NCBI GenBank assembly: GCA_021817145.1
Contig: JAKAVV010000020.1
Coordinates: 1 to 46,778, forward strand
Length of the DNA stretch: 46,778 bases
Reading direction: 5' to 3'
From: a bacterium
GTDB taxonomy: Bacteria > Vulcanimicrobiota > JABDET01
Each line of letters starts with the position of its first letter. Positions within the stretch are counted from its first letter, which is position 1. A program made the position numbers and the translations under genes. The notes under the pieces are model-generated. The model had not been told where the DNA came from, made no database searches, and worked only from the letters and a program-made list of their open reading frames with translations. Of this stretch, positions 18,349 through 27,261 are shown piece by piece.

Positions 18349-18876
18349 TTAAACGGCTGCTTTTTCTCCTTTAAAAACTTTAACCATGGCAGCGCAGAAC
18401 TGCGGTATATCGGCTGGCTTGCGAGAAGTGATAAGATTTCCATCCACAACAACAGGTTCATCCAGAAAATGAGCTCCTGCATTTTTTACATCAATGGCAA
18501 TTGACTCATAGCTGGTCGCTTTTTTTCCTCGAAGCAGATCCGCTGAAATTAAAAGCTGGGGTCCATGGCAGATCGCCGCAATGGGTTTTCCCTGGGCTCC
18601 AAACTCTTTTACAAAATAGGCTGCTTTGGGATGAAGTCTGAGCTTTTCAGGAGCCTGTCCTCCAGGGATCAGAAGGCCGTCAAATTCTCCTGCATTTACT
18701 TCATTTAAGGATTTTTGACTTTTTGCCTTTGATTTTCCGTATTTTCCCGAATACTCTTTCCCTGCTTCAGGAGCAATAATAACAGGTTCGAACCCTGACT
18801 TTTTCAAGGTTTCATAAGGCTCGGAAAATTCAGAATCTTCAAAATGCTCTTCAATTAAAACAGCAATTTTTTTCAT
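18349..18876 (-). CDS. DJ-1/PfpI family protein (YhbO/YajL-like)
   Basis: A 175-residue class I glutamine amidotransferase-like protein. The nucleophile elbow is AICHGPQLL with the reactive Cys, preceded by DGLLIPGGQAPEKLR containing the family Glu/Gly loop, and followed by SYESIAIDVKNAGA and a conserved VVVDGNLITSRKPADIP. Members act as proteases, chaperones or enzymes that repair glycated proteins and nucleotides; the exact activity cannot be read here. The frame opens with a GTG at 18885, but the ATG at 18876 with GAGGTG six bases upstream is the better start. It stands alone, divergent from the Tal-Pgi gene. Confidence 0.9.
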   Translation of the reverse strand: MKKIAVLIEEHFEDSEFSEPYETLKKSGFEPVIIAPEAGKEYSGKYGKSKAKSQKSLNEVNAGEFDGLLIPGGQAPEKLRLHPKAAYFVKEFGAQGKPIAAICHGPQLLISADLLRGKKATSYESIAIDVKNAGAHFLDEPVVVDGNLITSRKPADIPQFCAAMVKVFKGEKAAV

Positions 18877-19125
18877 AGGGATCACCTCTCATCTTGAGTT
18901 TGTGGAAATTCTACTTTAAAGTCATTCTACTTTTAGAAGTTCAATACCTTTAATACTTCTTTCTTTCCATGCGGTAGAGCCCTATCAGGAGATATACATG
19001 TTCGTTCTCTATTTTCACATTCATCTTTTTATATCGTTACAATGCATTGAACAAAGCGATGGTGGAGGGGATTTTCTTTCTATTGTTGAAAATTTCGTTA
19101 GGCAAGAAACACAGAGGAGGAATTC

Positions 19126-21906
19126 ATGAAAAAGAATCCGCTTTTAGAATTAGATTCTCTTGGGCAAAGTGTGTGGCTGGATTATATCAGAAAAGGGCTG
19201 CTGAATTCAGGAGAATTAAAAAAATTAATCGAAGAAAAAGGGGTAAAAGGGGTTACTTCAAATCCCACCATTTTTGAAAAAGCGATTGCTGGGAGTTCAG
19301 ATTATAATGAAGCCATGAAAAGATTGGTTTCAGAAAAAAAGAGCGCGCAAGAGATTTATGATCTCCTTGTTCTGGAGGATATCGGGGAAGCTGCAGATCA
19401 GTTTTTCTCTGTTCACAAAAACACAGATGGCGTAGATGGGTTTGTGAGTATCGAGGTTTCTCCTGAGCTGGCTAACAATACTCAGGGAACTATTCAGGAA
19501 GCCAGGAAACTGTTTGCTCTTCTGGATCGTTCGAATATTATGATCAAGGTTCCCGGAACTTCTGCTGGAATTCCAGCGGTCGAAACTTTGATTTCTGAGG
19601 GGATCAATGTGAACATTACCTTGCTTTTTGATCTGGAGAATTATGAAGAGGTCATGGAAGCCTACTTAAAAGGTCTTGAAAGAAGAATGAAGGAAGGGAA
19701 AGCTCTGGATACAGTTAATTCTGTTGCCAGTTTTTTTGTGAGTCGAGTGGATACATCTGTGGACAAGCAGTTGTCTGAAAAGATTCAAGCAGCAAAAGAT
19801 CCCAAAGAAAAAGCGAGATTTGAAGCTCTTCTAGGGAAAGCAGCAGTGGCAAACGCGAAGATGGCTTACCAAAAATTTAAACAGATTTTCTCAAGTCCTC
19901 GATTTGAAGCTTTGAAATCTCATGGAGCAAGAGTTCAGCGTCCTCTATGGGCAAGCACCAGCACAAAAAATCCTGCTTACAGCGATATTTTATATGTTCA
20001 AGAATTGATCGCAAAAGATACCGTGAATACCATGCCTCCTGAAACGATCCAAAATTTTATGGATCATGGCGCGCCTAGATTAACCATTGAAGAAAATTTG
20101 GATGAAGCCAGCTCGGTTTTAAAACAGCTGTCAGATGTAGGCATTGATTTGAAAAAAATCACTCAAAAATTGCAAGAAGAAGGGGTCGGAGCTTTTTCAG
20201 AGTCATTTCAAAAATTGATGAGCTGCATTGCTTCAAAACGAGAAGAGTTTTTAAAAGGGCTTCTGGATAGACAGGTTTTTCAAATTGGCAAATATCAGGA
20301 AAAAGTTGATGCAAGGGTGAAAGAGTTTGAAAAGATTCATTTTGTCAAAAGATTCTGGGAAAAAGATTCTGCTCTCTGGAAAAACGCAAAAGATGCGAAT
20401 CAATGGATGGGATGGCTGACAATCAGCGAGGTGATGAAAGGGCAGGCGGACAGAATTCATGAGTTTGCGAAAATGATTCGATCTCAAGGGTATCAAGATC
20501 TGGTCTTATTAGGGATGGGAGGATCCAGTCTTTTCCCTGATGTCTTGAGACATACCTTTGGGAAAATAGAAGGGTATCCGAAACTTCATGTTCTGGATAC
20601 AACAGATCCTGCTTCCATTCTTTCAGTTGAGAGAATCATTAACCTTGAAAAAACCCTTTTTATTGTCTCCAGCAAATCAGGGGGAACCCTTGAAGTTTCC
20701 TCCTTGTTTCAATATTTCTGGGGGAAGATTCCGAACGGGAAAAATTTCACTGCTATTACAGACCCTGGAACCGGTTTGGAGGAATTAGCTCTTAAGAAAA
20801 GTTTCAGACAGGTCTTTTTAAACCCTCCTGATATTGGAGGAAGATATTCCGCTTTATCTTATTTTGGACTTGTCCCAGCAGGTTTGATGGGTTTAGATGT
20901 TCAGAAGCTGTTAGAAGCTGCTGACCGCATGATTCAATCTTGTGTTCCTTACCTGCCATTAAGAGATAATCCGGGTGGAAAATTGGGGATTGTTCTTGGA
21001 GAATTGTGGAAATTAGGGAAAGATAAAATTACTTTTTTGATCCCGAAACCAATTCATTCTTTTGGAGGATGGTTAGAACAACTTTTAGCTGAAAGCACCG
21101 GTAAAATTGGAAAAGGATTGGTTCCTGTGGATACTGAACCTTTGGGATCCCAGGAAGTTTATGGTTCGGATCGAGTCTTCATATATCTGCATTTACATCA
21201 CCATCATGACGAAGAAATGAACAAAAGAGTTCAAGCTCTAGAATCTTCTGGTCATCCTGTGATTCGAATGATTCTTGAGGAGCCGTATGATTTAGCAGCA
21301 GAGGTTTTTAGATGGGAGTTTGCCACTGCTGCAGCTGGAGCGGTTCTTGAGATTAATCCTTTTGATCAGCCCAATGTTCAAGAATCCAAAGACAACACAA
21401 AAGCGGTTTTAGAAGATTTTAAGAAAACGAAGAAATTTCAAGATATTCAAGATGTTTCTAGTGAAAAAGGGATAAAGTCTTTCTGCGATCAGATTAAAGC
21501 CGGGGATTATCTTGTTCTTATGTCTTATTTTGAGAGAACTCCTCATCATGATGAAAAATTGGAAAAGATTAGAGTAGTTTTTAGAGATCGTTTTAAGATA
21601 GCCACAACTCTTGGGTATGGACCTCGATTTCTGCATTCAACAGGTCAGCTGCATAAAGGTGGAGCCAATAATGGAGTTTTTATTCAGTTCACTGCTGAAG
21701 ATGAACAGGATCTGCTGATCCCTGGTGAATCTTATGGATTCAGCGAGTTAAAAAAAGCTCAAGCTATTGGGGATTACCAAGCATTGTTAAAACACAAAAG
21801 ACGGGTGATCCATATTTCTCTTGGGAAAGATATTTCCGCAGGATTCGATCGCTTTTTAGGGATGCTAGAAGAGGCTTTGGCAGTAAAAGGTCAGAGCAGT
21901 TCATAA
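19126..21906 (+). CDS. Bifunctional transaldolase / glucose-6-phosphate isomerase fusion
   Basis: A 926-residue fusion. Residues 1 to about 370 are a transaldolase: GVKGVTSNPTIFEKAI (40-55), VSIEVSPELANNT, the Schiff-base lysine K141 in IMIKVPGT, NVNITLLF and RPLWASTSTKNP. Residues about 380 to 926 are a phosphoglucose isomerase: GMGGSSLF (463-470), SSKSGGT (515-521), the NPPDIGGRYSALS loop, and the GGWLEQLLAESTGK region bearing the catalytic Glu. It would link the non-oxidative pentose phosphate pathway directly to glycolysis. The ATG at 19126 has GAGGAGG upstream. Such fusions are known in several phyla. The acyltransferase gene starts right after its stop. Confidence 0.94.
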   Translation: MKKNPLLELDSLGQSVWLDYIRKGLLNSGELKKLIEEKGVKGVTSNPTIFEKAIAGSSDYNEAMKRLVSEKKSAQEIYDLLVLEDIGEAADQFFSVHKNTDGVDGFVSIEVSPELANNTQGTIQEARKLFALLDRSNIMIKVPGTSAGIPAVETLISEGINVNITLLFDLENYEEVMEAYLKGLERRMKEGKALDTVNSVASFFVSRVDTSVDKQLSEKIQAAKDPKEKARFEALLGKAAVANAKMAYQKFKQIFSSPRFEALKSHGARVQRPLWASTSTKNPAYSDILYVQELIAKDTVNTMPPETIQNFMDHGAPRLTIEENLDEASSVLKQLSDVGIDLKKITQKLQEEGVGAFSESFQKLMSCIASKREEFLKGLLDRQVFQIGKYQEKVDARVKEFEKIHFVKRFWEKDSALWKNAKDANQWMGWLTISEVMKGQADRIHEFAKMIRSQGYQDLVLLGMGGSSLFPDVLRHTFGKIEGYPKLHVLDTTDPASILSVERIINLEKTLFIVSSKSGGTLEVSSLFQYFWGKIPNGKNFTAITDPGTGLEELALKKSFRQVFLNPPDIGGRYSALSYFGLVPAGLMGLDVQKLLEAADRMIQSCVPYLPLRDNPGGKLGIVLGELWKLGKDKITFLIPKPIHSFGGWLEQLLAESTGKIGKGLVPVDTEPLGSQEVYGSDRVFIYLHLHHHHDEEMNKRVQALESSGHPVIRMILEEPYDLAAEVFRWEFATAAAGAVLEINPFDQPNVQESKDNTKAVLEDFKKTKKFQDIQDVSSEKGIKSFCDQIKAGDYLVLMSYFERTPHHDEKLEKIRVVFRDRFKIATTLGYGPRFLHSTGQLHKGGANNGVFIQFTAEDEQDLLIPGESYGFSELKKAQAIGDYQALLKHKRRVIHISLGKDISAGFDRFLGMLEEALAVKGQSSS

Positions 21907-22599
21907 ATGGGAAAACCCATTCAAAGGGGGATCCGCTTTCAGGCAAATGGGGGATTGAGTCCTGGTGAAGGAGAGTTTTACGTTTATGGAGCAGGTGGCC
22001 ATGGGAAAGTCGCTGCCAGTCTTCTGCAAGATTCGGGGGGGGAAGTTGTCGGGTTCTTAGATGATGATTCAGAAAAGGTCGGATCCCAGGTTTTAGGCGC
22101 GCCTATTTTAGGTGGATGGGCGTATCTTGAAAAAGTTCTCCTTAAAAAAAAGTATCACAAATTGAAGTTTGTTGTTGGGATTGGTGATAATCATAATCGG
22201 AAAAAGATTTTCGAAAAACTGAAGGGTCTGGGAATAAAACTTGTTTCTGCAATCCATCCTTCTTGTGTGATTCACTCTTCTGTCTTGATTAGCGAAGGGA
22301 CTGTTGTCATGCCAGGGGTTATCATTAACGCAGAGAGTAGAATTGGGAAAAATGTTATTCTTAACACAGGAGTTTCTGTTGATCATGACTGTGTCGTAGA
22401 GGATCATGTCCATCTTGCTCCTGGCGCAGTTCTTGCAGGAGGGGTCCATGTCGAAAAAGAGAGTTTTGTCGGAGCAGGGGCAGTCCTTATTCCCGGCGTT
22501 AAAATTGGCGCCAATTCAGTGATTGGAGCTGGGGCAGTTGTTCTTAAGGATATCCCTTCAGGGGAAAAAGCAGTGGGTGTTCCCGCAAAAATTGTGTGA
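21907..22599 (+). CDS. NeuD-like left-handed beta-helix acyltransferase
   Basis: A 230-residue protein with the two-part layout of NeuD/PglD sugar acyltransferases: an N-terminal nucleotide-sugar-binding Rossmann part starting at FYVYGAGGHGKVAASLL (about 24-40), then a hexapeptide-repeat beta-helix (VVMPGVIINAESRIGKNVIL, LNTGVSVDHDCVVEDHVHLA, AVLAGGVHVEKESFVGAGAV) ending at VGVPAKIV. The conserved His in NTGVSVDHD is the expected catalytic base. It should transfer an acyl group to an amino sugar for surface glycan. The ATG follows the Tal-Pgi stop with no gap and no clear ribosome-binding site, so translation is probably coupled. Confidence 0.88.
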   Translation: MGKPIQRGIRFQANGGLSPGEGEFYVYGAGGHGKVAASLLQDSGGEVVGFLDDDSEKVGSQVLGAPILGGWAYLEKVLLKKKYHKLKFVVGIGDNHNRKKIFEKLKGLGIKLVSAIHPSCVIHSSVLISEGTVVMPGVIINAESRIGKNVILNTGVSVDHDCVVEDHVHLAPGAVLAGGVHVEKESFVGAGAVLIPGVKIGANSVIGAGAVVLKDIPSGEKAVGVPAKIV

Positions 22600-22641
22600 T
22601 TTCTCTGGGAATCCTGTTCATAATGCTTGGATCTTGACGCG

Positions 22642-23106
22642 CTAAGGAAGAATGGCTCCTGTATGTGGAATAATTTGGATCTGTTTTGTCAGCGCAGTTC
22701 CTGAATCACTGAGAGTGATAGTTCCTGTATTGGCGAAATTTGTGACTTGTCCATTTTGCTGGAAGTCAATGTAGCTGCTCCCCCATGAAGTAGCAAGATT
22801 TACTCCTGGGAAAAGAGAATCTTGATGAACCACGGATTTGGCTCCTGTTGTAGAGACAGCTTGTATGACAAGAGTATAACTCCCATTTGCGCCGGCATTA
22901 AAATCAATTTCTGCTCCGCCTGCAGAACCAGAAGCCGTATCTTTAGCTGAAACCAGATCGGATTTTAATACCTGGTAAGAAGTGGCAACAGCGTCACTGG
23001 CTTTGTTTTTGTCATAGTTCAAAATTCCAACAGCAGTCAGAATTAAAACAATTGCGATGACAATCATCATCTCAATTAGAGTAAGCCCTTTTTGGAGGAT
23101 CATCAT
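22642..23106 (-). CDS. Type IV minor pilin / GspH-FimT-like pseudopilin
   Basis: A 154-residue prepilin. The leader MMILQKG is followed by LTLIEMMIVIAIVLILTAVG, the class III cleavage site and hydrophobic helix with Glu at mature position 5. The remainder is a small Ser/Thr/Gly-rich beta domain. The frame opens at a TTG (23121), but the ATG at 23106 with AAGGA five bases before it gives a normal leader. It is the last gene of a five-gene minus-strand pilin operon, and the prepilin peptidase at 32299-33105 should process it. FimT, FimU or GspH cannot be told apart here. Confidence 0.85.
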   Translation of the reverse strand: MMILQKGLTLIEMMIVIAIVLILTAVGILNYDKNKASDAVATSYQVLKSDLVSAKDTASGSAGGAEIDFNAGANGSYTLVIQAVSTTGAKSVVHQDSLFPGVNLATSWGSSYIDFQQNGQVTNFANTGTITLSDSGTALTKQIQIIPHTGAILP

Positions 23107-23121
23107 TCGTATCCTTGACAA

Positions 23122-23697
23122 TTAATGTCCTTGGGGAACAGAGGTAATATTAACAGGTCTCATCGTTGGGGATGGTAAACCCGACCCTCTTGATGAAGAA
23201 AAAAAGGATTGGGTCTGATTAGAAGATGAAGCTGAAGATTGACCAGAGCTGCTTTGATTTCCTTGGCCAGGGATGATAATATGCGCAGTTTTGCGGTTTT
23301 GATTTTGAGGACTTGGAGTGATTGAAACAGGTTGAGAAGTTTGGAGATAAGGATAGATCGAATTGTTAAATTGAGAGAGGGGTCCAGAAGGGATACGAAC
23401 ATTTGATTTAGACAAAGGAGAAGGAGTGGTTTGCCCTGAATTGCTTGAATAAGAACCTGTTTGAGAACCAGCCTGTGAAAAGAAACTGTGAGAAGAGCTC
23501 CCACTGCCTGTGGAATTTCTATTTAGAGGACTGATTGAATTTTCTTGATCTGAAATAAAAGAGCTTCCAAGGAACAGTTTTAAGATGAGGATTCCAACAA
23601 CCAGAACCAATCCGATCAGGAGAACGAACAAGCGAGTTCTCTTTTTTTGTTTCTGAAGACTGTTACTCTTGTTTTTCAGGTTGTTCTTGGTTTTCAT
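23122..23697 (-). CDS. Unknown single-pass membrane protein, Ser/Gln-rich, in the pilin operon
   Basis: A 191-residue protein with a strongly basic N-terminus (residues 1-22), one membrane helix (about 23-44, LFVLLIGLVLVVGILILKLF) and a long Ser, Gln, Asn and Pro-rich outside part that looks disordered. It has no prepilin cleavage motif and I do not recognise a family. The ATG has AGGGATG before it. It lies between the PilX-like gene (15 bases away) and the FimT-like gene, so it is probably a part or assembly helper of the same pilus. By position it stands where other clusters may carry PilY1 or PilO-like genes, but it resembles neither. Confidence 0.7.
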   Translation of the reverse strand: MKTKNNLKNKSNSLQKQKKRTRLFVLLIGLVLVVGILILKLFLGSSFISDQENSISPLNRNSTGSGSSSHSFFSQAGSQTGSYSSNSGQTTPSPLSKSNVRIPSGPLSQFNNSIYPYLQTSQPVSITPSPQNQNRKTAHIIIPGQGNQSSSGQSSASSSNQTQSFFSSSRGSGLPSPTMRPVNITSVPQGH

Positions 23698-23712
23698 GTC
23701 ATCCCTCTTTTT

Positions 23713-25437
23713 TTATTCCCCTAGAGCATCAGAATCCAACCATTTTAAAACATAAAACTGTCCTGTAATCGGAAAATTGGGAGGAGGGTTCTGAGCATCC
23801 GCGGGATTATAGTATAAAATTTGATTGTATCCCGACGTAATTTGACCGCTGCCAGAGTTGAAAATTGCGATCGGTTCTCCTCCTAATTCAGGGAGCATTC
23901 CTCCATAGAGATAATAATTTCCCTCAGCAGGAGGGCAGTTGTTTGTATAACACAAATTGGAATCGCAGCCTGTCCCATCATTTTGACAAGAATAAGGATA
24001 CCCCAGAACCCCTAATCCCGTATGAATGGTTGTGTTTCCTATTTTTTGAGGAAGAGCCATGATAGAACCATCTACTTCCACATTGGTTGGAGCTGAATAA
24101 GAATCAACATTGACATCTCCTGTTGCCACAATTCCTAAATTGTCTTTCCCTGTATAAGAATTGCAGCTGCTGTTATTGCTTCCTGTGCAAACTGTTTTAT
24201 CATTATAGGTGACATTCCCTTCAATATCCACGTTTCCACAATTCGGTGGTTCTCCGTCAACAGCAGGAAGTGTCGCGCAGTTAGAAGGAGGACTTGAGCT
24301 AGATCCTGTGACAATGGTCAGCGCTCCTTTTAAGGAGCCAGAAAGCATCACGTTTCCATCCTGGACATAAATCGTCCCTCCTGTTGATGGAATGGTATAA
24401 GTATTGGTCACACATCCATTAGCAGGGCATTGATAAGACAGGGGTCCTGCATTCCCCTGACTTTTGCCTTGATTTACGATTTGACCTCCTGACTGCACAG
24501 TAACCGTTCCATCAGAATTTAAAGTCATAAGGAGGTCATTTTGAGTCCCTGCAGCGCTGGTTTGGATATAGTTTGAGCTGTTAATTGAACAATTGCACTG
24601 ATTGGCTAATTGAGTGGAGGATTGATCAGATAAGATTAAATTTGCTTTTGGAAGCATAGAGGTTTGATTGACCTGGGGCCAGGGGAGATAAGTTTGCCCC
24701 CCAGCAAAAGAAAAATTGGGAGAATTGTTATAGGCTGTTGGAGAGTCCTTTTTATAGGAAGAGAAATAATGGTAAAAGTACTCTGGATTATACGGGTTTG
24801 GCGGGTTTTGGCTCGTATATTTACTCTGGCTGTAATTGTAATAAGGATCTTGATAAGAGGGGTCAGGTCCGCAGTTTTCACCAGAGAAGCATCCATTTGA
24901 ACTGACAACACTTTCTGTAAAAGCGGGATGACCATAAATATTGTAGAACCCATTAGTTCCCATGGGTCCTTCTACCACATTCCCACCGATCCACCATTCT
25001 GTATTGGGCTGATTCGGGAGGTTTTCATTGTTGGAATAATACCCGTATCTGGCAAATGATTCTTGAGTAATGAGGGCAGTGACTGTTCTGGAAACCCCTC
25101 CAGAATAGCCGGTAGAAGTGACTGTCCATTGGAAAAGCCCATTATTTAAGACAGAAGGAGGGGCAGCAGAAACTTTAAAGGTTCCGTTTCCAATACTTTC
25201 TGAATCCCCAGTCCAGTTCAAATTGGTTTCCAGCTCTGAGATGCTTCTCTCTACACCGGCAGTGGCATAATCCAGAGCCTGAGTATTGTTTTGATAAGCA
25301 AAAGAACCTTTAGAGCTGCCAACCATCACCATCAACATTCCCAGCCCAAGAGTAGCCAGGATGACCAGAGTGAAAAGAGTGAAGGCTAAAATCGCTCCTT
25401 TTGGTTTTTTGAATTTTTTGCGTGAAAATAGATTCAT
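23713..25437 (-). CDS. PilX-like minor pilin with large Cys-rich outer domain
   Basis: A 574-residue protein starting with a positively charged segment and a hydrophobic helix (KKPKGAILAFTLFTLVILAT, then GLGMLMVM), the layout of PilX-type pilins that begin with KG-A rather than a classical G-F/L-T-L-I-E. The outer part is large for the family, rich in Asn, Gly, Tyr and Ser, and holds about 15 cysteines, many in pairs such as GCFSGENC, QCNCS and CQNDGTGCDSNLC. Disulfide bonds on the cell surface are likely. Its ATG overlaps the TGA of the pilW-like gene (25434-25437). Adhesion is a reasonable but unproven role. Confidence 0.78.
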   Translation of the reverse strand: MNLFSRKKFKKPKGAILAFTLFTLVILATLGLGMLMVMVGSSKGSFAYQNNTQALDYATAGVERSISELETNLNWTGDSESIGNGTFKVSAAPPSVLNNGLFQWTVTSTGYSGGVSRTVTALITQESFARYGYYSNNENLPNQPNTEWWIGGNVVEGPMGTNGFYNIYGHPAFTESVVSSNGCFSGENCGPDPSYQDPYYNYSQSKYTSQNPPNPYNPEYFYHYFSSYKKDSPTAYNNSPNFSFAGGQTYLPWPQVNQTSMLPKANLILSDQSSTQLANQCNCSINSSNYIQTSAAGTQNDLLMTLNSDGTVTVQSGGQIVNQGKSQGNAGPLSYQCPANGCVTNTYTIPSTGGTIYVQDGNVMLSGSLKGALTIVTGSSSSPPSNCATLPAVDGEPPNCGNVDIEGNVTYNDKTVCTGSNNSSCNSYTGKDNLGIVATGDVNVDSYSAPTNVEVDGSIMALPQKIGNTTIHTGLGVLGYPYSCQNDGTGCDSNLCYTNNCPPAEGNYYLYGGMLPELGGEPIAIFNSGSGQITSGYNQILYYNPADAQNPPPNFPITGQFYVLKWLDSDALGE

Positions 25438-26090
25438 TGATTTTCACCCCCTGGTGCATAAACAAAAGAAGAAAGAGTATAGGTCTCTCCATTTTGTTCT
25501 GCAGAAACCTGTAAATCAAGGCTGTAAGCTGATACATAAGTGGCTTGAAGGGTTAAAGTGCCGTTTTTAATTTCTGCAGCAGGGTAAGTTTTCTGATTCG
25601 CGCTCCCCCCTGCTGCATTATAATAAGTAACTACTCGTTCAAGAGTATTTCCATTTGAGATTTGATACTCTATCTGCTTGTAGTTAGTTGGATCCTGTGA
25701 CCCTGGAGTAAAAGTAGTTGGATCTGCAGGCTCATCAAAAATGACAACCTGACTGGTTTGCTGCGTGGAATTGGCATTTGGCATAAGGATTCCAGTGGGA
25801 TCATTGTAGGGGGATTGAAGCGCCAAAATGGAAGGAGAAATACTTAAATATCCGCTGGAACCTGAATCAGTGGTGGGGTCAACGACAGCTTGAGATAGTT
25901 CAGCTTGAACTGCCTGAAAGGCAAGTCTGGCAGCCATTTCTGCGCTGTTTTGAGAGGTTCCACTGTTCCAGTATCCAACCGCCAGTTTGAAAGTGGCTAA
26001 AATAGAACCAGCCATAAGGGCGAAGATTCCCATGGTGACCAGGAGTTCCATTAAAGTGATCCCTTTTTTGCTTCTTTTTGTTTTCAGCAT
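25434..26090 (-). CDS. PilW-like minor pilin
   Basis: A 218-residue prepilin with leader MLKTKRSKKG and mature start ITLMELLVTMGIFALMAGSI, Glu at position 5. The rest is a Gln/Ser/Thr-rich beta domain with no cysteine, ending FVYAPGGENQ. Position between pilV- and pilX-like genes and the length fit PilW. It overlaps the next gene by 4 bases (ATGA) and follows the pilV-like gene after 11 bases, so the operon is tightly coupled. Processed by prepilin peptidase and placed at the tip or start of the pilus if it behaves like known PilW. Confidence 0.82.
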   Translation of the reverse strand: MLKTKRSKKGITLMELLVTMGIFALMAGSILATFKLAVGYWNSGTSQNSAEMAARLAFQAVQAELSQAVVDPTTDSGSSGYLSISPSILALQSPYNDPTGILMPNANSTQQTSQVVIFDEPADPTTFTPGSQDPTNYKQIEYQISNGNTLERVVTYYNAAGGSANQKTYPAAEIKNGTLTLQATYVSAYSLDLQVSAEQNGETYTLSSFVYAPGGENQ

Positions 26091-26101
26091 CCTTGATCTC
26101 C

Positions 26102-26551
26102 TCAGTGGCTGATATAATTGTTGAGTGTCACATAATGGAGCCCTTGCTTGTCATTCCACTGCACTGTAACAGTAACCCAGTAAAGATTGGAATTTGTGGT
26201 TCCTGATGGATCAGAAGGGGCGCATTGAACAGTCCAGCTTCTTTTAACATGTTCAAAAGCATGATAATTGGCATGGAAATTGGGTCCTGGAGGATCTGAA
26301 TATCCCCCTCCTTGAATTGTGCAGGGGCAGGAGCAAGTTGGAAGGTCAACATTATAGACCCCTGCCAAGATCTCCTGCATGGTTTCCTGGGCAAGAGTGG
26401 TGGCTTCCACATTCCCCCATGATTTGTGATTGAGATTGAGTAGAGAAGGGAATGTTCCAAGCACAGCCAGAACCCCTATGACTAAAATTGTCATTGCGAT
26501 CAGCATTTCCAATAAAGAGAAACCTGAATTTTCAGGGTTGGTCTGTCTCAT
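26102..26551 (-). CDS. PilV-like minor pilin
   Basis: A 149-residue prepilin: leader MRQTNPENSG, then FSLLEMLIAMTILVIGVLAV with Glu at mature position 5. The phrase EML-x-A-x-x-I-L-x-I-G-V-L is typical of PilV. A CSCPC cluster near residue 74 and one further Cys suggest a disulfide. It is the first gene of the minor-pilin operon. There is no ribosome-binding site, and its promoter leaves only about 8 bases of leader, so the message would be nearly leaderless. Confidence 0.85.
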   Translation of the reverse strand: MRQTNPENSGFSLLEMLIAMTILVIGVLAVLGTFPSLLNLNHKSWGNVEATTLAQETMQEILAGVYNVDLPTCSCPCTIQGGGYSDPPGPNFHANYHAFEHVKRSWTVQCAPSDPSGTTNSNLYWVTVTVQWNDKQGLHYVTLNNYISH

Positions 26552-26565
26552 AAGAATATATATCT

Positions 26566-26596
26566 ATTATATCACATCACCCATTTGGTTTGTCAA
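26566..26596 (-). promoter_or_regulatory. Consensus promoter of the minor-pilin operon
   Basis: On the minus strand a perfect TTGACA (26596-26591), a 19-base spacer and a perfect TATAAT (26571-26566) preceded by TGA, making an extended -10. The long spacer is offset by the extended -10. The predicted start is near 26559, about 8 bases from the ATG at 26551. Confidence 0.75.
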
Positions 26597-26640
26597 TCCT
26601 TCAGTTGAACGAATTTTGATTGATAAAAGGTCAGCGCGCT

Positions 26641-27207
26641 TTATGGTTTCAAATACGCATATCCCTCGGACTCCCTTAAAATAATCTCCCCTTGAGCAGA
26701 AGGGACGATTTTAATAAAAGGGTACAGTTTTGAAACAGGGACATGAAGTTCATATAAACTGTTAGCGCACTGGGCAAGTTCGACTCCGTCTTTCTTTAAC
26801 TGCAAAAGGGCTTTTCTACGTCCGCTTCCTTTAAAATAAAGGTGAGTTCCAGCGCTGAAAGCCAGAAGTTCAATTTTAATATGCCCTTTTAATCGTGGAT
26901 CATTTAAAGCATTGTGAATATTGTCAATGATTTTATTCATTTTGATTTTGTTGTTGGCGCTGATAATAAAAAGGGCTCGATAAAGTTTACCTGGAACAGA
27001 GGGGGCCCCCATTGTGAAAGGGGGGATGATTGAAAGATTGGGGAAGTACTCTCTAACTCCTTTAACATTATGCCATCCATACCAGTTCGAAGGATGTGAC
27101 GTCCCTGGCTTTCCTCTCCAATTCGCATATTTGCTGGCAGCATAAGCAAAGGCTCCTGCAAAGAATAGGATGGCGATAATACTCAATAAAAATTTTGTTT
27201 TTTTCAT
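26641..27207 (-). CDS. Periplasmic DsrE-like protein
   Basis: A 188-residue protein with an N-terminal signal peptide (MKKTKFLLSIIAILFFAGAFAYA, cleavage near AYA-A). After a short Trp-rich stretch comes a DsrE/DsrF-type domain: RALFIISANNKIKMNKIIDN, HIKIELLAFSAGTHLYF, a Cys in GVELAQCANSLYE, and the ending LRESEGYAYLKP that is typical of periplasmic DsrE relatives. Such proteins are linked with sulfur-compound handling, often by a single Cys, here the only clear candidate. The start has AGGAGAGG before it. It follows the substrate-binding gene on the same strand, 54 bases downstream, and the divergent TsdA-like cytochrome supports a sulfur role. Confidence 0.78.
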   Translation of the reverse strand: MKKTKFLLSIIAILFFAGAFAYAASKYANWRGKPGTSHPSNWYGWHNVKGVREYFPNLSIIPPFTMGAPSVPGKLYRALFIISANNKIKMNKIIDNIHNALNDPRLKGHIKIELLAFSAGTHLYFKGSGRRKALLQLKKDGVELAQCANSLYELHVPVSKLYPFIKIVPSAQGEIILRESEGYAYLKP

Positions 27208-27261
27208 GATTCCTCTCCTAATAATAAATTTTAAAATTTTTACGATTTAAGAAGTCCCTTT

